Origin: Candidatus Neomarinimicrobiota bacterium
Lineage (GTDB): Bacteria; Fidelibacterota; Marinisomatia; Marinisomatales; S15-B10
Length of the DNA: 46,222 bases
Assembly (NCBI GenBank): GCA_036476315.1
Contig: JAZGBI010000108.1
Coordinates: 1-46,222 of the forward strand
Direction of reading: 5' to 3'
Positions 16,531 through 23,889 of this stretch are shown here, piece after piece; the first letter of the stretch is position 1, and each line of letters opens with the position of its first letter. The notes below the pieces were generated by a model. The model searched no databases. It had not been told where the DNA came from and saw only the letters and a program-made list of their open reading frames with translations. A program made the position numbers and the translations under genes.

Positions 16531-16963
16531 CAAGCTGATCATAGCGGCGTGTTCCATTTTCCTGTTAATGCCGGTATCTGCTCAATTCAAATCTCAGCTT
16601 CCAGAGAACCGTGCAGAGAAGCAACCATCCGTCTCTCTGGAGGACCTGGAGCGTTTCTCCATCAATCATGGATTCTCATTGAATATGGCCGTCATGGGGG
16701 GACAGTCGGTCAGTTACGGCGTCTATTCAAACAGGCTCCGATACCTCATCTCCGACAAGTGGACCTTGCACGGCTCCTTCGATCTTCTTCAGCCCACCAA
16801 TTCTCGTAACCCCTATGGGGTGAATTCCTTCAATGGACAGGTCTTCTATGGTGCCAATCTTCTTTACCGGCCAACAGAAAACCTTCAGTTAAGTATCGGC
16901 GTGGATAACTATCCAAGGTATCGTTATTACAGCTATTCCCCGTTCGCTCGATATCATGAATAG
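16517..16963 (+). CDS. Small secreted protein of unknown function
   Basis: This 148-residue protein has a clear signal peptide (MKTTDKLIIAACSIFLLMPVSAQ, cleavage probably after SAQ or VSA). The mature part is rich in beta-prone and aromatic residues (LRYLISDKWTLHGSFDL, QVFYGANLLYRPTENLQLSIGVDNYPRY), as in outer-membrane or periplasmic beta proteins. I do not recognise a family. It overlaps the GlmU-like gene by 14 bases and is followed closely by the LytR_C gene, so it belongs to the operon. Its position suggests a cell-envelope role, but this is inference. Confidence 0.8.
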   Translation: MKTTDKLIIAACSIFLLMPVSAQFKSQLPENRAEKQPSVSLEDLERFSINHGFSLNMAVMGGQSVSYGVYSNRLRYLISDKWTLHGSFDLLQPTNSRNPYGVNSFNGQVFYGANLLYRPTENLQLSIGVDNYPRYRYYSYSPFARYHE

Positions 16964-16971
16964 ACCTTTTG

Positions 16972-17538
16972 ATGGCCGTCAAAAGAGGACGTAAGAAAAA
17001 GCCATCCTCGCGCAAGAAGTCCCGGCGAACCCCTGCACAGTCTATATTTTCATTCCAGAATACAGCCATCCTTCTCCTTTCCCTGGCCTGCGTGGCATTC
17101 GTCACCTCCATTCTGCATCGTTACTTCAGAGGGGGAACGCCCGTAGGGAGCGAACTCTTTTCATCTTCTCCCCCAGGCTTAAGTGTCAATTATGAAGAAG
17201 CCCCCCCACTCTCTGCCATCGAGGTGGAAGTACTCAATGGATGCGGTGTTCAGGGTCTCGGTCAGCAATTCACCGATTTTCTCCGGTCCCATCAGGTCGA
17301 CGTTGTCAAAACGGAAAACGCGGGTGGATTTGATTACGAAAAAACGCTCATCATCCAGCGAAACGAGATTATGGGAAATTCCTATAGAATCGCGGAACTT
17401 CTGAACATTCCCAAGAGCGACACCACACGACTCCTCATCCAACCCGATCTCTCACTGGAGACGGATGTCACGTTGATCATCGGAAAAGACTACACCACGA
17501 TTGAGCCTCTTCAGGAGTTTCTTTCGACCCCTCCCTGA
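16972..17538 (+). CDS. LytR_C domain membrane-anchored protein
   Basis: This protein of about 188 residues starts with a very basic N-terminus (AVKRGRKKKPSSRKKSRRTP), then one membrane segment (NTAILLLSLACVAFVTSIL) and a periplasmic part. The domain VEVLNGCGVQGLGQQFTDFL to DVTLIIGKDY is the LytR_cpsA_psr C-terminal (LytR_C) domain, without the enzymatic LCP domain. Stand-alone LytR_C proteins next to rsfS are common in several phyla; their role is not settled but is thought to be at the cell wall. ATG 16972 is preceded by a possible TTG at 16969. It ends two bases before the rsfS start. Confidence 0.88.
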   Translation: MAVKRGRKKKPSSRKKSRRTPAQSIFSFQNTAILLLSLACVAFVTSILHRYFRGGTPVGSELFSSSPPGLSVNYEEAPPLSAIEVEVLNGCGVQGLGQQFTDFLRSHQVDVVKTENAGGFDYEKTLIIQRNEIMGNSYRIAELLNIPKSDTTRLLIQPDLSLETDVTLIIGKDYTTIEPLQEFLSTPP

Positions 17539-17540
17539 CA

Positions 17541-17915
17541 TTGACTCCCCGAAAGCGACGACCTGGAACCATATCCTCTGAAGAGCTGGCATACAAAGTT
17601 TCCGAACTCGCTCTCTCGAAGAAGGCAGAGAACATCCACATTCTCGATGTTCGGAAGCAAACAAATATCACCGATTTTTTTCTCATCTGTTCGGGATCCA
17701 CAGACGTACATGTAAACGCTATTCTCGATGGGATTCTCGAGGGTACAGATCACGTCGTCAGGCCGTGGCATGTTGAGGGAAGGGAAGCCCTCCGGTGGGT
17801 ATTGATCGATTACGTGGATGTCGTTGTTCACATATTCCAGCAGGAGGCCAGGGACTATTATGAGTTGGAGCGCCTCTGGGCCGATGCTGATCTAGAGGTG
17901 GTCGGAGATGGTTGA
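17541..17915 (+). CDS. rsfS: Ribosome silencing factor RsfS
   Basis: This 124-residue protein has the family core ENIHILDVRKQTNITDFFLICSG, then HVVRPWHVEGREALRWVLIDYVDVVVHIF and the end RDYYELERLWADA. RsfS binds uL14 on the large ribosomal subunit and blocks subunit joining when nutrients are scarce. The only usable start near the family N-terminus is TTG 17541, two bases after the preceding stop, so translation is probably coupled. It is the last gene of the operon; a mixed repeat array follows. Confidence 0.95.
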   Translation: MTPRKRRPGTISSEELAYKVSELALSKKAENIHILDVRKQTNITDFFLICSGSTDVHVNAILDGILEGTDHVVRPWHVEGREALRWVLIDYVDVVVHIFQQEARDYYELERLWADADLEVVGDG

Positions 17916-18086
17916 TGGATGACGGGTGACGGATGAGGATAATTGACTATTGAAAACTGGAGAAGTGTTCCGTAGGAACTCCTTCGGAGGAGTAATGGAG
18001 AGATGGAGAATTGGACGCACATTCTCTTGCGTGGAACGTCGAACATTGAACGTTAAACGTCTAACTTCTAACGTCTAACGTAGCAT
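17916..18086 (-). repeat. Composite heptamer-repeat array ending at argS
   Basis: Blocks in order are GATGGATGACGG-like, a TAATTGACTATTG / ACTGGAGAAG segment, a small hairpin (TCCGTAGGAACTCCTTCGGA), TGGAGAGATGGAGAATT, and GTCNAAC units (18029-18082) reaching argS. This mirrors in inverse order parts of the array at 13272-13540. Confidence 0.82.
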
Positions 18087-18087
18087 A

Positions 18088-19743
18088 ATGCTCACTCTGA
18101 AAACCTATCTACGACAACAAATAGGCCAGACTCTCAAGACTCTGGAGTTACCTCAGGTCGAAGTAAAACTCGAACCGACTTCATCCGCCGACTTCGGTGA
18201 TCTTTCCACTAACCTCGCTCTTGCCCTGGCCAGAGACGCCGGGCGTCCCGCCATGGAGCTCGCGGACGAGATCAAAGACGAACTCCGGATTTCTTCGGAC
18301 TACTGTGATACGGTATCCGTCACAGAACCCGGGTTCATCAATTTCACAATAAGTCCGGACTACTTAAGGAACCAGATTTCTGGGATTTTGGAAGGAGCGG
18401 AGGACTGGGCCAGAACGGATGTGGGAAAAGGAAAGCGGTCGCTGGTGGAATTCGTCAGCGCCAATCCCACGGGCCCGTTAACGGTGGGTCACGGAAGGCA
18501 GGCGGTGCTGGGTGACATTGTTTCAAACATCCTGGAGTGGCACGGATTTGACGTCACCCGGGAATATTATTACAACGATGCCGGCCGGCAGATGCGCCTG
18601 CTCGGTGAATCCGTACGCGCAAGATATCTCGACCTCATGGGAAAAGCGGTGAAATTCCCCAAAGGCGGATATGAAGGAGACTACATTCGGGACATCGCGA
18701 GAAGTATACATGAAAAACACGGGGATCGATTGGAGAATGAGTCTGAATCACCCATTTTCAAAGAAACCGCAGAGGAATTGATTTTTGATGATATCAAGTC
18801 GACGCTAGAGAAAATCAACGTGCGATTTGATGAATTCGTAAACGAGAAAACTTTCTATGAAAACGGGTCCATTGACCGCGTTGTTGAGACTCTCCGCAAA
18901 AGGGATATCATTTATGACAAAGATGGAGCGGTATGGTTCAAAACCACTGAATTGGGTAAATCCCAGGATACTGTCTTGATCAAGGGAACGGGGGAACCGA
19001 CCTACCGGCTGCCGGATATCGCGTATCACCGGGAGAAAATTGAGCGGGACTTTGATCTTATCGTGGATCTCTTTGGAGCGGACCACAAGGATGCTTATCC
19101 CGATGTTATTTCAGCGGTGCGAGCACTGGGTTATTCCACTGACCATATCCGTGTTCTTCTTCACCAGTTCGTAACGTTGAAATCCACAGGATCCTTCGGA
19201 GAGCGTGGTGAGAAGACTAGGATGTCCACCCGAAAGGCCACATTTGTTACGCTGGAGGATTTGATCGACCGGGTTGGACCTGATGTGGTTCGGTATTTTT
19301 TCATCATGCGCGGTATGCAGAGTCACCTCAATTTTGACCTTGAGCTGGCGGAAAGGGAATCGGAGGAAAATCCCGTCTATTATCTTCAGTACGCCCATGC
19401 CCGCATATGCAACATTATCAAGTTCGGTGAAGACACTGGGATAAAGCTGGATAGCGATACTGATCTTTCCCTCGTGGGCGAACCGTCGGAGAGGGATCTT
19501 CTGAAAGAACTGATCCGGTTTCCCGAAGTGACAGAGATCGCTTTAGAGACACTGGAACCTCAGGGGATCGCAAACTATCTTCAGGCTGTCGCTGCGCATT
19601 TTCACAAGTTTTATGTAGAGTGCCGGGTTATTACGGATGACATTCCCCTTTCCAAGGCAAGACTCGCTCTCGTCTCGGCAACCCGGTTAGTTCTTGCCAG
19701 CGGACTCAAGATTCTCGGCATCACCCGTCCTGAGAGGATGTGA
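18088..19743 (+). CDS. argS: Arginyl-tRNA synthetase
   Basis: This 551-residue class I synthetase has the arginine-specific N-terminal additive domain (DFGDLSTNLALALARDAG). The HIGH-type motif is SANPTGPLTVGHGRQAVLGD, the equivalent of the KMSKS loop is GEKTRMSTRKATFVTLEDL, and an alpha-helical DALR anticodon-binding domain ends the chain (YAHARICNIIKF, VTEIALETLEPQGIANYL). It charges tRNA-Arg. The start ATG 18088 directly follows a repeat array and lacks a good ribosome-binding site. The stop is near the start of another array. Confidence 0.97.
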   Translation: MLTLKTYLRQQIGQTLKTLELPQVEVKLEPTSSADFGDLSTNLALALARDAGRPAMELADEIKDELRISSDYCDTVSVTEPGFINFTISPDYLRNQISGILEGAEDWARTDVGKGKRSLVEFVSANPTGPLTVGHGRQAVLGDIVSNILEWHGFDVTREYYYNDAGRQMRLLGESVRARYLDLMGKAVKFPKGGYEGDYIRDIARSIHEKHGDRLENESESPIFKETAEELIFDDIKSTLEKINVRFDEFVNEKTFYENGSIDRVVETLRKRDIIYDKDGAVWFKTTELGKSQDTVLIKGTGEPTYRLPDIAYHREKIERDFDLIVDLFGADHKDAYPDVISAVRALGYSTDHIRVLLHQFVTLKSTGSFGERGEKTRMSTRKATFVTLEDLIDRVGPDVVRYFFIMRGMQSHLNFDLELAERESEENPVYYLQYAHARICNIIKFGEDTGIKLDSDTDLSLVGEPSERDLLKELIRFPEVTEIALETLEPQGIANYLQAVAAHFHKFYVECRVITDDIPLSKARLALVSATRLVLASGLKILGITRPERM

Positions 19744-20003
19744 CCGAACGATTGACGTTAGACGTTCGACGTTAGACGTTAAACGTGATGCGTAATTCGT
19801 GATACGTGATAATTGGACAGTGGTAATTGGTTAATGTTAGTCGTGACTGCTAACTGCCTCCTGCGAACTGCCAATCGGAGCGGAGCGGAGATCCCGCCTG
19901 TCCCGATCCTTTCGGGGATCCTTCGGGACTGGTTACTTGGTTCTTGCCTGTCCCGTAAGAAGCTTACTTCTGTTCGGGGGATCTTGGGTCTTGGGTCTTG
20001 GCT
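19744..20003 (+). repeat. Composite repeat array running into a signal-peptide coding region
   Basis: The array contains GTTNNAC units (19754-19785), CGTAATT/CGTGATA units, TAACTGCC-like units and a TCCCGA...TCGGGA hairpin (19902-19928). A palindromic unit at 19943-19980 is nearly identical to 5175-5212, and three TCTTGGG/C heptamers follow (19982-20002). The last two parts are in frame with the DUF5020 gene and encode its basic and hydrophobic signal-peptide regions. Confidence 0.8.
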
Positions 20004-20673
20004 GGTGCTGGCCCCCAGCACCCTGCTCTCTCAATTCAACCTTCAACATCATTACGACCTTGGCCGGGAAATCTTCACTTCCACGGCGGAATTTCTGTCT
20101 CATGATGCTTTCGGCACCACATTTGGATTCACCGACATCAATTATGACTCCCATCACTACGACAAGACTGGTGCCACGGACATGTACTTTGAGATCATGC
20201 GGTATTTTGAAATCCCACGGATCAACAGGAATCTTAGTGCCACCGTCCAGTACAATGACGGCGTCATTTTCTTTCCTGAGTCGGATACCACGATATTCTC
20301 AGCGGTCAATCGGGTTTGGCTGGGGGGTCTCAGCTATCTGTTTCCTTTTGAAGAGTTAAGTTTATCCGGCGATTTACTGGTAAGGGGCGAACATGGAGAT
20401 GAAGGATTGACGTATCAGATTACACTTGTATGGTTTTATCCCATGGCTGGGCGTTTTGCATTTATGGGATTTATGGACGTGTGGAACTCGGAAAAGGATG
20501 CGACAATTGTTTTAATGAGCGAACCTCAGCTCGCTTATCAGATTGGAAAGTTCAGTACAGGTATGGAAGTGGAGGTCTCATGGAACTTCCCAGCCGCATG
20601 GACCCGGAAGAAGGATTACGAGAAGAACAAATTCTTCGCCATCCCCACCGTATTCTTCAAGTATACATTCTAA
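19813..20673 (+). CDS. DUF5020 family outer-membrane protein
   Basis: The mature part (FNLQHHYDLGREIFTSTAEF, GTTFGFTDINYDS, MYFEIMRYFEIP, NLSATVQYNDG, VWLGGLSYLFPF, GFMDVWNSE, MSEPQLAYQIGKFSTGMEVE) follows the DUF5020 barrel family to its terminal beta strand ending KYTF. The function is unknown; the architecture resembles nucleoside-specific channel (Tsx-like) barrels. The start is unclear: ATG 19813 gives an 81-residue lead before the mature part. The best signal peptide (basic SRKKLTSVRG, hydrophobic ILGLGSWLVLA, then STLLS) begins near 19948, where only a CTG is available. All of that peptide is encoded by repeats. A strong hairpin terminator follows. Confidence 0.82.
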   Translation: MDSGNWLMLVVTANCLLRTANRSGAEIPPVPILSGILRDWLLGSCLSRKKLTSVRGILGLGSWLVLAPSTLLSQFNLQHHYDLGREIFTSTAEFLSHDAFGTTFGFTDINYDSHHYDKTGATDMYFEIMRYFEIPRINRNLSATVQYNDGVIFFPESDTTIFSAVNRVWLGGLSYLFPFEELSLSGDLLVRGEHGDEGLTYQITLVWFYPMAGRFAFMGFMDVWNSEKDATIVLMSEPQLAYQIGKFSTGMEVEVSWNFPAAWTRKKDYEKNKFFAIPTVFFKYTF

Positions 20674-20689
20674 CGGTTCTGCTCGGGAT

Positions 20690-20727
20690 AAAAGATGCCA
20701 TCCCGACTGGTCGGGATGGCATCTTTT
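20690..20727 (+). terminator. Hairpin terminator after the DUF5020 gene
   Basis: A perfect 18-bp stem (20690-20707 with 20710-20727) beginning AAAAGATGCC and ending GGCATCTTTT lies 17 bases after the stop codon. The A- and T-rich stem base would act in both directions. Confidence 0.85.
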
Positions 20728-20805
20728 AGGTTCAAGCTCCTTTCAGCCACACAGAACTGAATATTTCTCTTGTCCGACCACTGACGGAAATCCGACACCC
20801 CACAA

Positions 20806-21000
20806 AGAAAAAAATCGGCCTTAAAATAATCTAGCTGGAAGTGGGACCAACGTGGACGAGGGTAACAATCAATTACTGTTTGATCCCGACCCGTCGGGAG
20901 AGTTTAATTGATTGCCTCGGACACGGTGGGCCCGGCTAGATTATTTTTCCGCCGGAGTTCTTTTGCAGTACTTTTCTTGCGACCAAGAAAAGTACGAAAA
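20806..21000 (+). repeat. Structured repeat element, copy C (of three)
   Basis: It begins with an A-run and TCGGCCTTAAAAT. The outer stem pairs 20823-20835 with 20935-20947 (13 bp perfect, AAAATAATCTAGC). The inner stem pairs 20866-20875 with 20905-20914 (perfect, CAATCAATTA) and encloses ACTGTTTGA, a TCCCGA-TCGGGA hairpin and GAGTTTAA. The terminal hairpin pairs 20968-20979 with 20984-20995 (12 bp perfect, loop CGAC). It lies between two convergent genes, so it is not a leader of a gene. With the terminator it explains the 400-base gap; 21001-21074 holds nothing recognisable. Confidence 0.87.
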
Positions 21001-21074
21001 GAAAAACAATAACACCGCGAAGCAAGTATCAACCAGCAGAGAGCTAAGAAGAAACTTGTATTTTGAATCGCAAC

Positions 21075-21878
21075 TCAACAAAGCAATGACCGGAGATTCT
21101 CCCGGGTCATGAGGGCCAAATCCGCTTCGGATTCCAAAAAGGATTCCACGTCCTTTTTAACCCCATCAAAATCGGTTTTTTCTAGCAGGCGAATTACCTC
21201 CTCACGCCAGTCTTGGCCAGTGATCTTTTCTCCATCGTACCCTGTCTGAACCAATGCGTTGTCAAGGTACTCGAGATTCGGTTCGAGTTCAGGCCAGCGA
21301 CTGAGGTAAAACATAAGATCATATACATCCCGGCCTTTTGTGTATCGCCGATGGAGAATGGCATGCAGTTTTCCCGCCAGGAAGGAGCCCAGGTCATGAT
21401 GTTTGATAGCAAAAGGAAAGTATTTGTTAATGAAGGCGGTCTCCGTAACGAACCCCTGTGGCGGATTTGTGTCAATTTCCACTTTGATGCTAAGGTTCTC
21501 CCTCCGCTGGAGAGCAATACCGGCCTCCTGGAGCACCTCATGAAAGCGGATAGATACAGGGATCACGGTCTTTCCATAATTCTCTTTTACCGAAATCTGA
21601 TACCCTCCCAAGGCAAGTCCACTCTTAATCTTTTGCATCTTCGCCCTAAAATCGATGTCTGGACCGGGCCATTCCAGATGAAAATCCAAATCCTCGGAGA
21701 AACGGTGTAGATCGTGGAAGATGCGTAACGCCGTGCCACCATGAAAGATCAGGAATCGGAGGAGGTCCTTTTCAAATAGTTGACGCAGGATGACATGTTG
21801 CAGATACTCTCGCAGAAGATTTCTAGCCTCCAGATTGTTCTTGCCCCTTCTGGCAATTGTGATGGCTTGCTCTTTCAT
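21075..21878 (-). CDS. AbiEii-type nucleotidyltransferase toxin
   Basis: This 267-residue member of the AbiEii/AbiGii family has the polymerase-beta-like active site IFHGGTALRIFHDLHRFSEDLDFHL (near residues 43-67), followed by KVEIDTNPP and HAILHRRYTKGRDVYDLMFYL, typical of the family. AbiEii toxins of type IV systems transfer nucleotides (GTP, or CTP to tRNA acceptor ends) and stop growth; several give phage resistance. The gene follows its antitoxin by 13 bases. Start ATG 21878 gives the usual lead-in KEQAITIARRGKNN. It appears intact. Confidence 0.92.
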   Translation of the reverse strand: MKEQAITIARRGKNNLEARNLLREYLQHVILRQLFEKDLLRFLIFHGGTALRIFHDLHRFSEDLDFHLEWPGPDIDFRAKMQKIKSGLALGGYQISVKENYGKTVIPVSIRFHEVLQEAGIALQRRENLSIKVEIDTNPPQGFVTETAFINKYFPFAIKHHDLGSFLAGKLHAILHRRYTKGRDVYDLMFYLSRWPELEPNLEYLDNALVQTGYDGEKITGQDWREEVIRLLEKTDFDGVKKDVESFLESEADLALMTRENLRSLLC

Positions 21879-21891
21879 GACTGTAACTGAT

Positions 21892-22533
21892 TTATGTTAA
21901 CCGGGCCACCTGGAGAAAGTTGCGGGTTGCCCTTTCAATCCTGGGGGAGTGAAACCATTGGGCAGCCTCCAGTAATTCTCTTCTCTGTATCCGTTCCGTC
22001 TGCTGAAAACGCATTTCCAGGATCCGCTCCTCTGTCCATTCCCCGGCATGGAAATAGAACAGATCCAGGAGGGCTTTTTCTGGCGTAGCGACAAAAAATC
22101 CCGGTCGGTCCTTGAAGTCAGTTTCGCTTTCCAGATACTGGTAACCTCGAAAGGAATCGGTCTTAATCGAAAAATACCGAAATTGACCCACAGGAGTATC
22201 CCAGCCGGCCGTCTGCTTTGGGGATATTGCCTCGACCCGGGTCACCTGTTCGAGAATCATAGTATAATATTCCAAGGCGGAATGCAAGCTGACGTAGGAC
22301 GGGCTGTAAAGGGTGTTGGAGATTGCGTAGAGTGAGGGGTCAGCGGCTCGTTCTTCAGGTGGTAAAAGGTAATATCCCCGCCGGATTTGGATCAGTTTAC
22401 TCTGGCTGACCCATCGCGAGAGGCGGAAACGGATCTGAGCGTACGGTTCATCATAGACGACATCTAATTCACGGGCCTCAAAAAACGGACGAGAACGAAA
22501 TCTCGATGTTAGATCATTGTATTTCATATTCAT
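21892..22533 (-). CDS. AbiEi-type antitoxin/transcriptional regulator
   Basis: This 213-residue protein has an N-terminal winged-helix region (FFEARELDVVY, RFRLSRWVSQSKLIQIRRGYYLL) and the AbiEi C-terminal antitoxin fold (YVSLHSALEYYTMI, GYQYLESETDF, FVATPEKALLDLFYFH). AbiEi proteins repress their own operon and neutralise AbiEii by a type IV mechanism, without direct toxin contact. A 16-base palindrome lies immediately upstream of the start. ATG 22533 and the in-frame ATG six bases later are both possible. Confidence 0.9.
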   Translation of the reverse strand: MNMKYNDLTSRFRSRPFFEARELDVVYDEPYAQIRFRLSRWVSQSKLIQIRRGYYLLPPEERAADPSLYAISNTLYSPSYVSLHSALEYYTMILEQVTRVEAISPKQTAGWDTPVGQFRYFSIKTDSFRGYQYLESETDFKDRPGFFVATPEKALLDLFYFHAGEWTEERILEMRFQQTERIQRRELLEAAQWFHSPRIERATRNFLQVARLT

Positions 22534-22536
22534 AAT

Positions 22537-22552
22537 ATACCATAATTGGTAT
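22537..22552. promoter_or_regulatory. Candidate AbiEi operator
   Basis: The inverted repeat ATACCA-TAAT-TGGTAT sits 4 bases upstream of the antitoxin ATG. On the minus strand it lies between a TTGTTT (-35-like) and a TATTAT (-10-like) at 16-base spacing. AbiEi regulators of this family bind inverted repeats in their own promoters, so autoregulation here is a reasonable inference. Confidence 0.5.
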
Positions 22553-22649
22553 AAAACAAATACGACAGTCTAATCTGGGCATTCATCAAGATCCTTGCCC
22601 TTAAATTCTCTGGCCTTATCCCCCCAAAGTCGCTGGTCCCGTAGGAACG

Positions 22650-22746
22650 AATGACCGAATCGGGATCACTTGATACTTGTAACTTGATACTTATTACTGG
22701 TTCTTGAGTCTCTTTTAGCTTTGTGTAGTTAGTGCAATCCGTGGTT
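22650..22746. repeat. Heptamer array (ACTTGAT family)
   Basis: Units such as ACTTGAT ACTTGTA ACTTGAT ACTTATT ACTGGTT CTTGAGT continue in phase up to the stop of the glycosyltransferase gene. A short GTCCCGTAGGAAC segment just before (22630-22644) resembles pieces of the palindromic units elsewhere. Confidence 0.65.
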
Positions 22747-23658
22747 TCATAGCGCAGTTCGCCTGAATGCCTTGCGTTTGCGAAAAACCACAGTCCATAC
22801 AACCCTGAACCCCATGGCAATATACAGCGCCACTGCGATAACAATGTTCATCACTCGGTTTGCAGGTCCGGCATGCCATTTACGAAAGTATCGGATAAAG
22901 GACCGGTGGGAATTGACTATCATGGATGGCTTCCGTGGATTAATGCTGGCACCGCCATGGTGCATTACGACAGCGCCGGGATAGAAGAGAATCTTCCTGG
23001 TTTTCCAGATCCGTCGACACAAGTCTACATCGCTAAAAAACATGGGGAACGCCGGATCGAATCCCTTAAGGGATCGGAGCAGCTCTGTCCTTATCATAAG
23101 TGCGGCAGCCGCGGGTTGATCCACTTCCCTTGAACTGGTGTGATCAAAGTCTCCCATTTTCCATCCGTTGAAGAATCTGGATCGAGGAAAGGTTTTGCTA
23201 AGACCGAACATTTCAAAAAGAACAGATCCGTAGGTGGGAAACCGCCGGCAGGAGGTCTGGATGCGTCCGTCGGGAAGACGCAGCTGCGGGGCTACCGCTC
23301 CGAGCTCGTCATTGGTGGATAATAGAAAGGAGAGCTTTTCAATCGTCTCGGCCCTTAGCTCCGTGTCTGGATTCAATAGCAAAATTGATTCGCCCCTTGC
23401 CATTTCAAATGCCTGGTTATTCGCTCTGGAAAACCCAACGTTTTCGGTATTTGTGATAATCTGGATGTTTTTGTTTTGATTCCGCAAAGATTCAATTCTT
23501 TCTACCGTCCGGTCAGCGGAGGCATTGTCCACTACGATGATCTCTCCCCCCACTGAACTCACCTGAGGAACAACCGATCGTATACACGGCCCAATTTCCT
23601 CCTCGGAATTGTACGTGACGATGATAACCGACACCCTCACATTCGAACTTGAACTCAT
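22747..23658 (-). CDS. Glycosyltransferase family 2 (rhamnosyltransferase-like)
   Basis: This 303-residue GT2 enzyme has the nucleotide-binding start VSVIIVTYNSEEEIGPCIRS, EIIVVDNASADRTVERI, NVGFSRANNQAFEMARGE, the metal-binding NPDTELRAE and the acceptor-side MFFSDVDLCRRIWK. A single hydrophobic segment near the C-terminus (MNIVIAVALYIAMGFRVVWTVVF) would tether it to the inner membrane. The NPDTE form is typical of WbbL/RfbF-like dTDP-rhamnosyl transferases. The neighbouring Wzi-like barrel suggests a capsule or O-chain role, but it stands alone between a repeat array and an empty stretch (23659-23889, nothing recognised). Confidence 0.9.
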   Translation of the reverse strand: MSSSSNVRVSVIIVTYNSEEEIGPCIRSVVPQVSSVGGEIIVVDNASADRTVERIESLRNQNKNIQIITNTENVGFSRANNQAFEMARGESILLLNPDTELRAETIEKLSFLLSTNDELGAVAPQLRLPDGRIQTSCRRFPTYGSVLFEMFGLSKTFPRSRFFNGWKMGDFDHTSSREVDQPAAAALMIRTELLRSLKGFDPAFPMFFSDVDLCRRIWKTRKILFYPGAVVMHHGGASINPRKPSMIVNSHRSFIRYFRKWHAGPANRVMNIVIAVALYIAMGFRVVWTVVFRKRKAFRRTAL

Positions 23659-23889
23659 ATTCTTGGCACGAATCTAGTGCATAGCTTTTTCATTCCCTCG
23701 CGCTCCTTTCCCCAGCAATCAACACCATTATCTCTCACGAGACGTTGTTCAGGCGAATCAACACCAAAAAAAGGAAGGAAGAAATGACCTGGGATTAGTT
23801 CCTTAGGTGATCAGGTTGGAAAGAACACGGATGAGGATCCTGTGGAGGGTATTCCCGATAGAATCGAGAAAAAGTACGTGAAAATGGAG

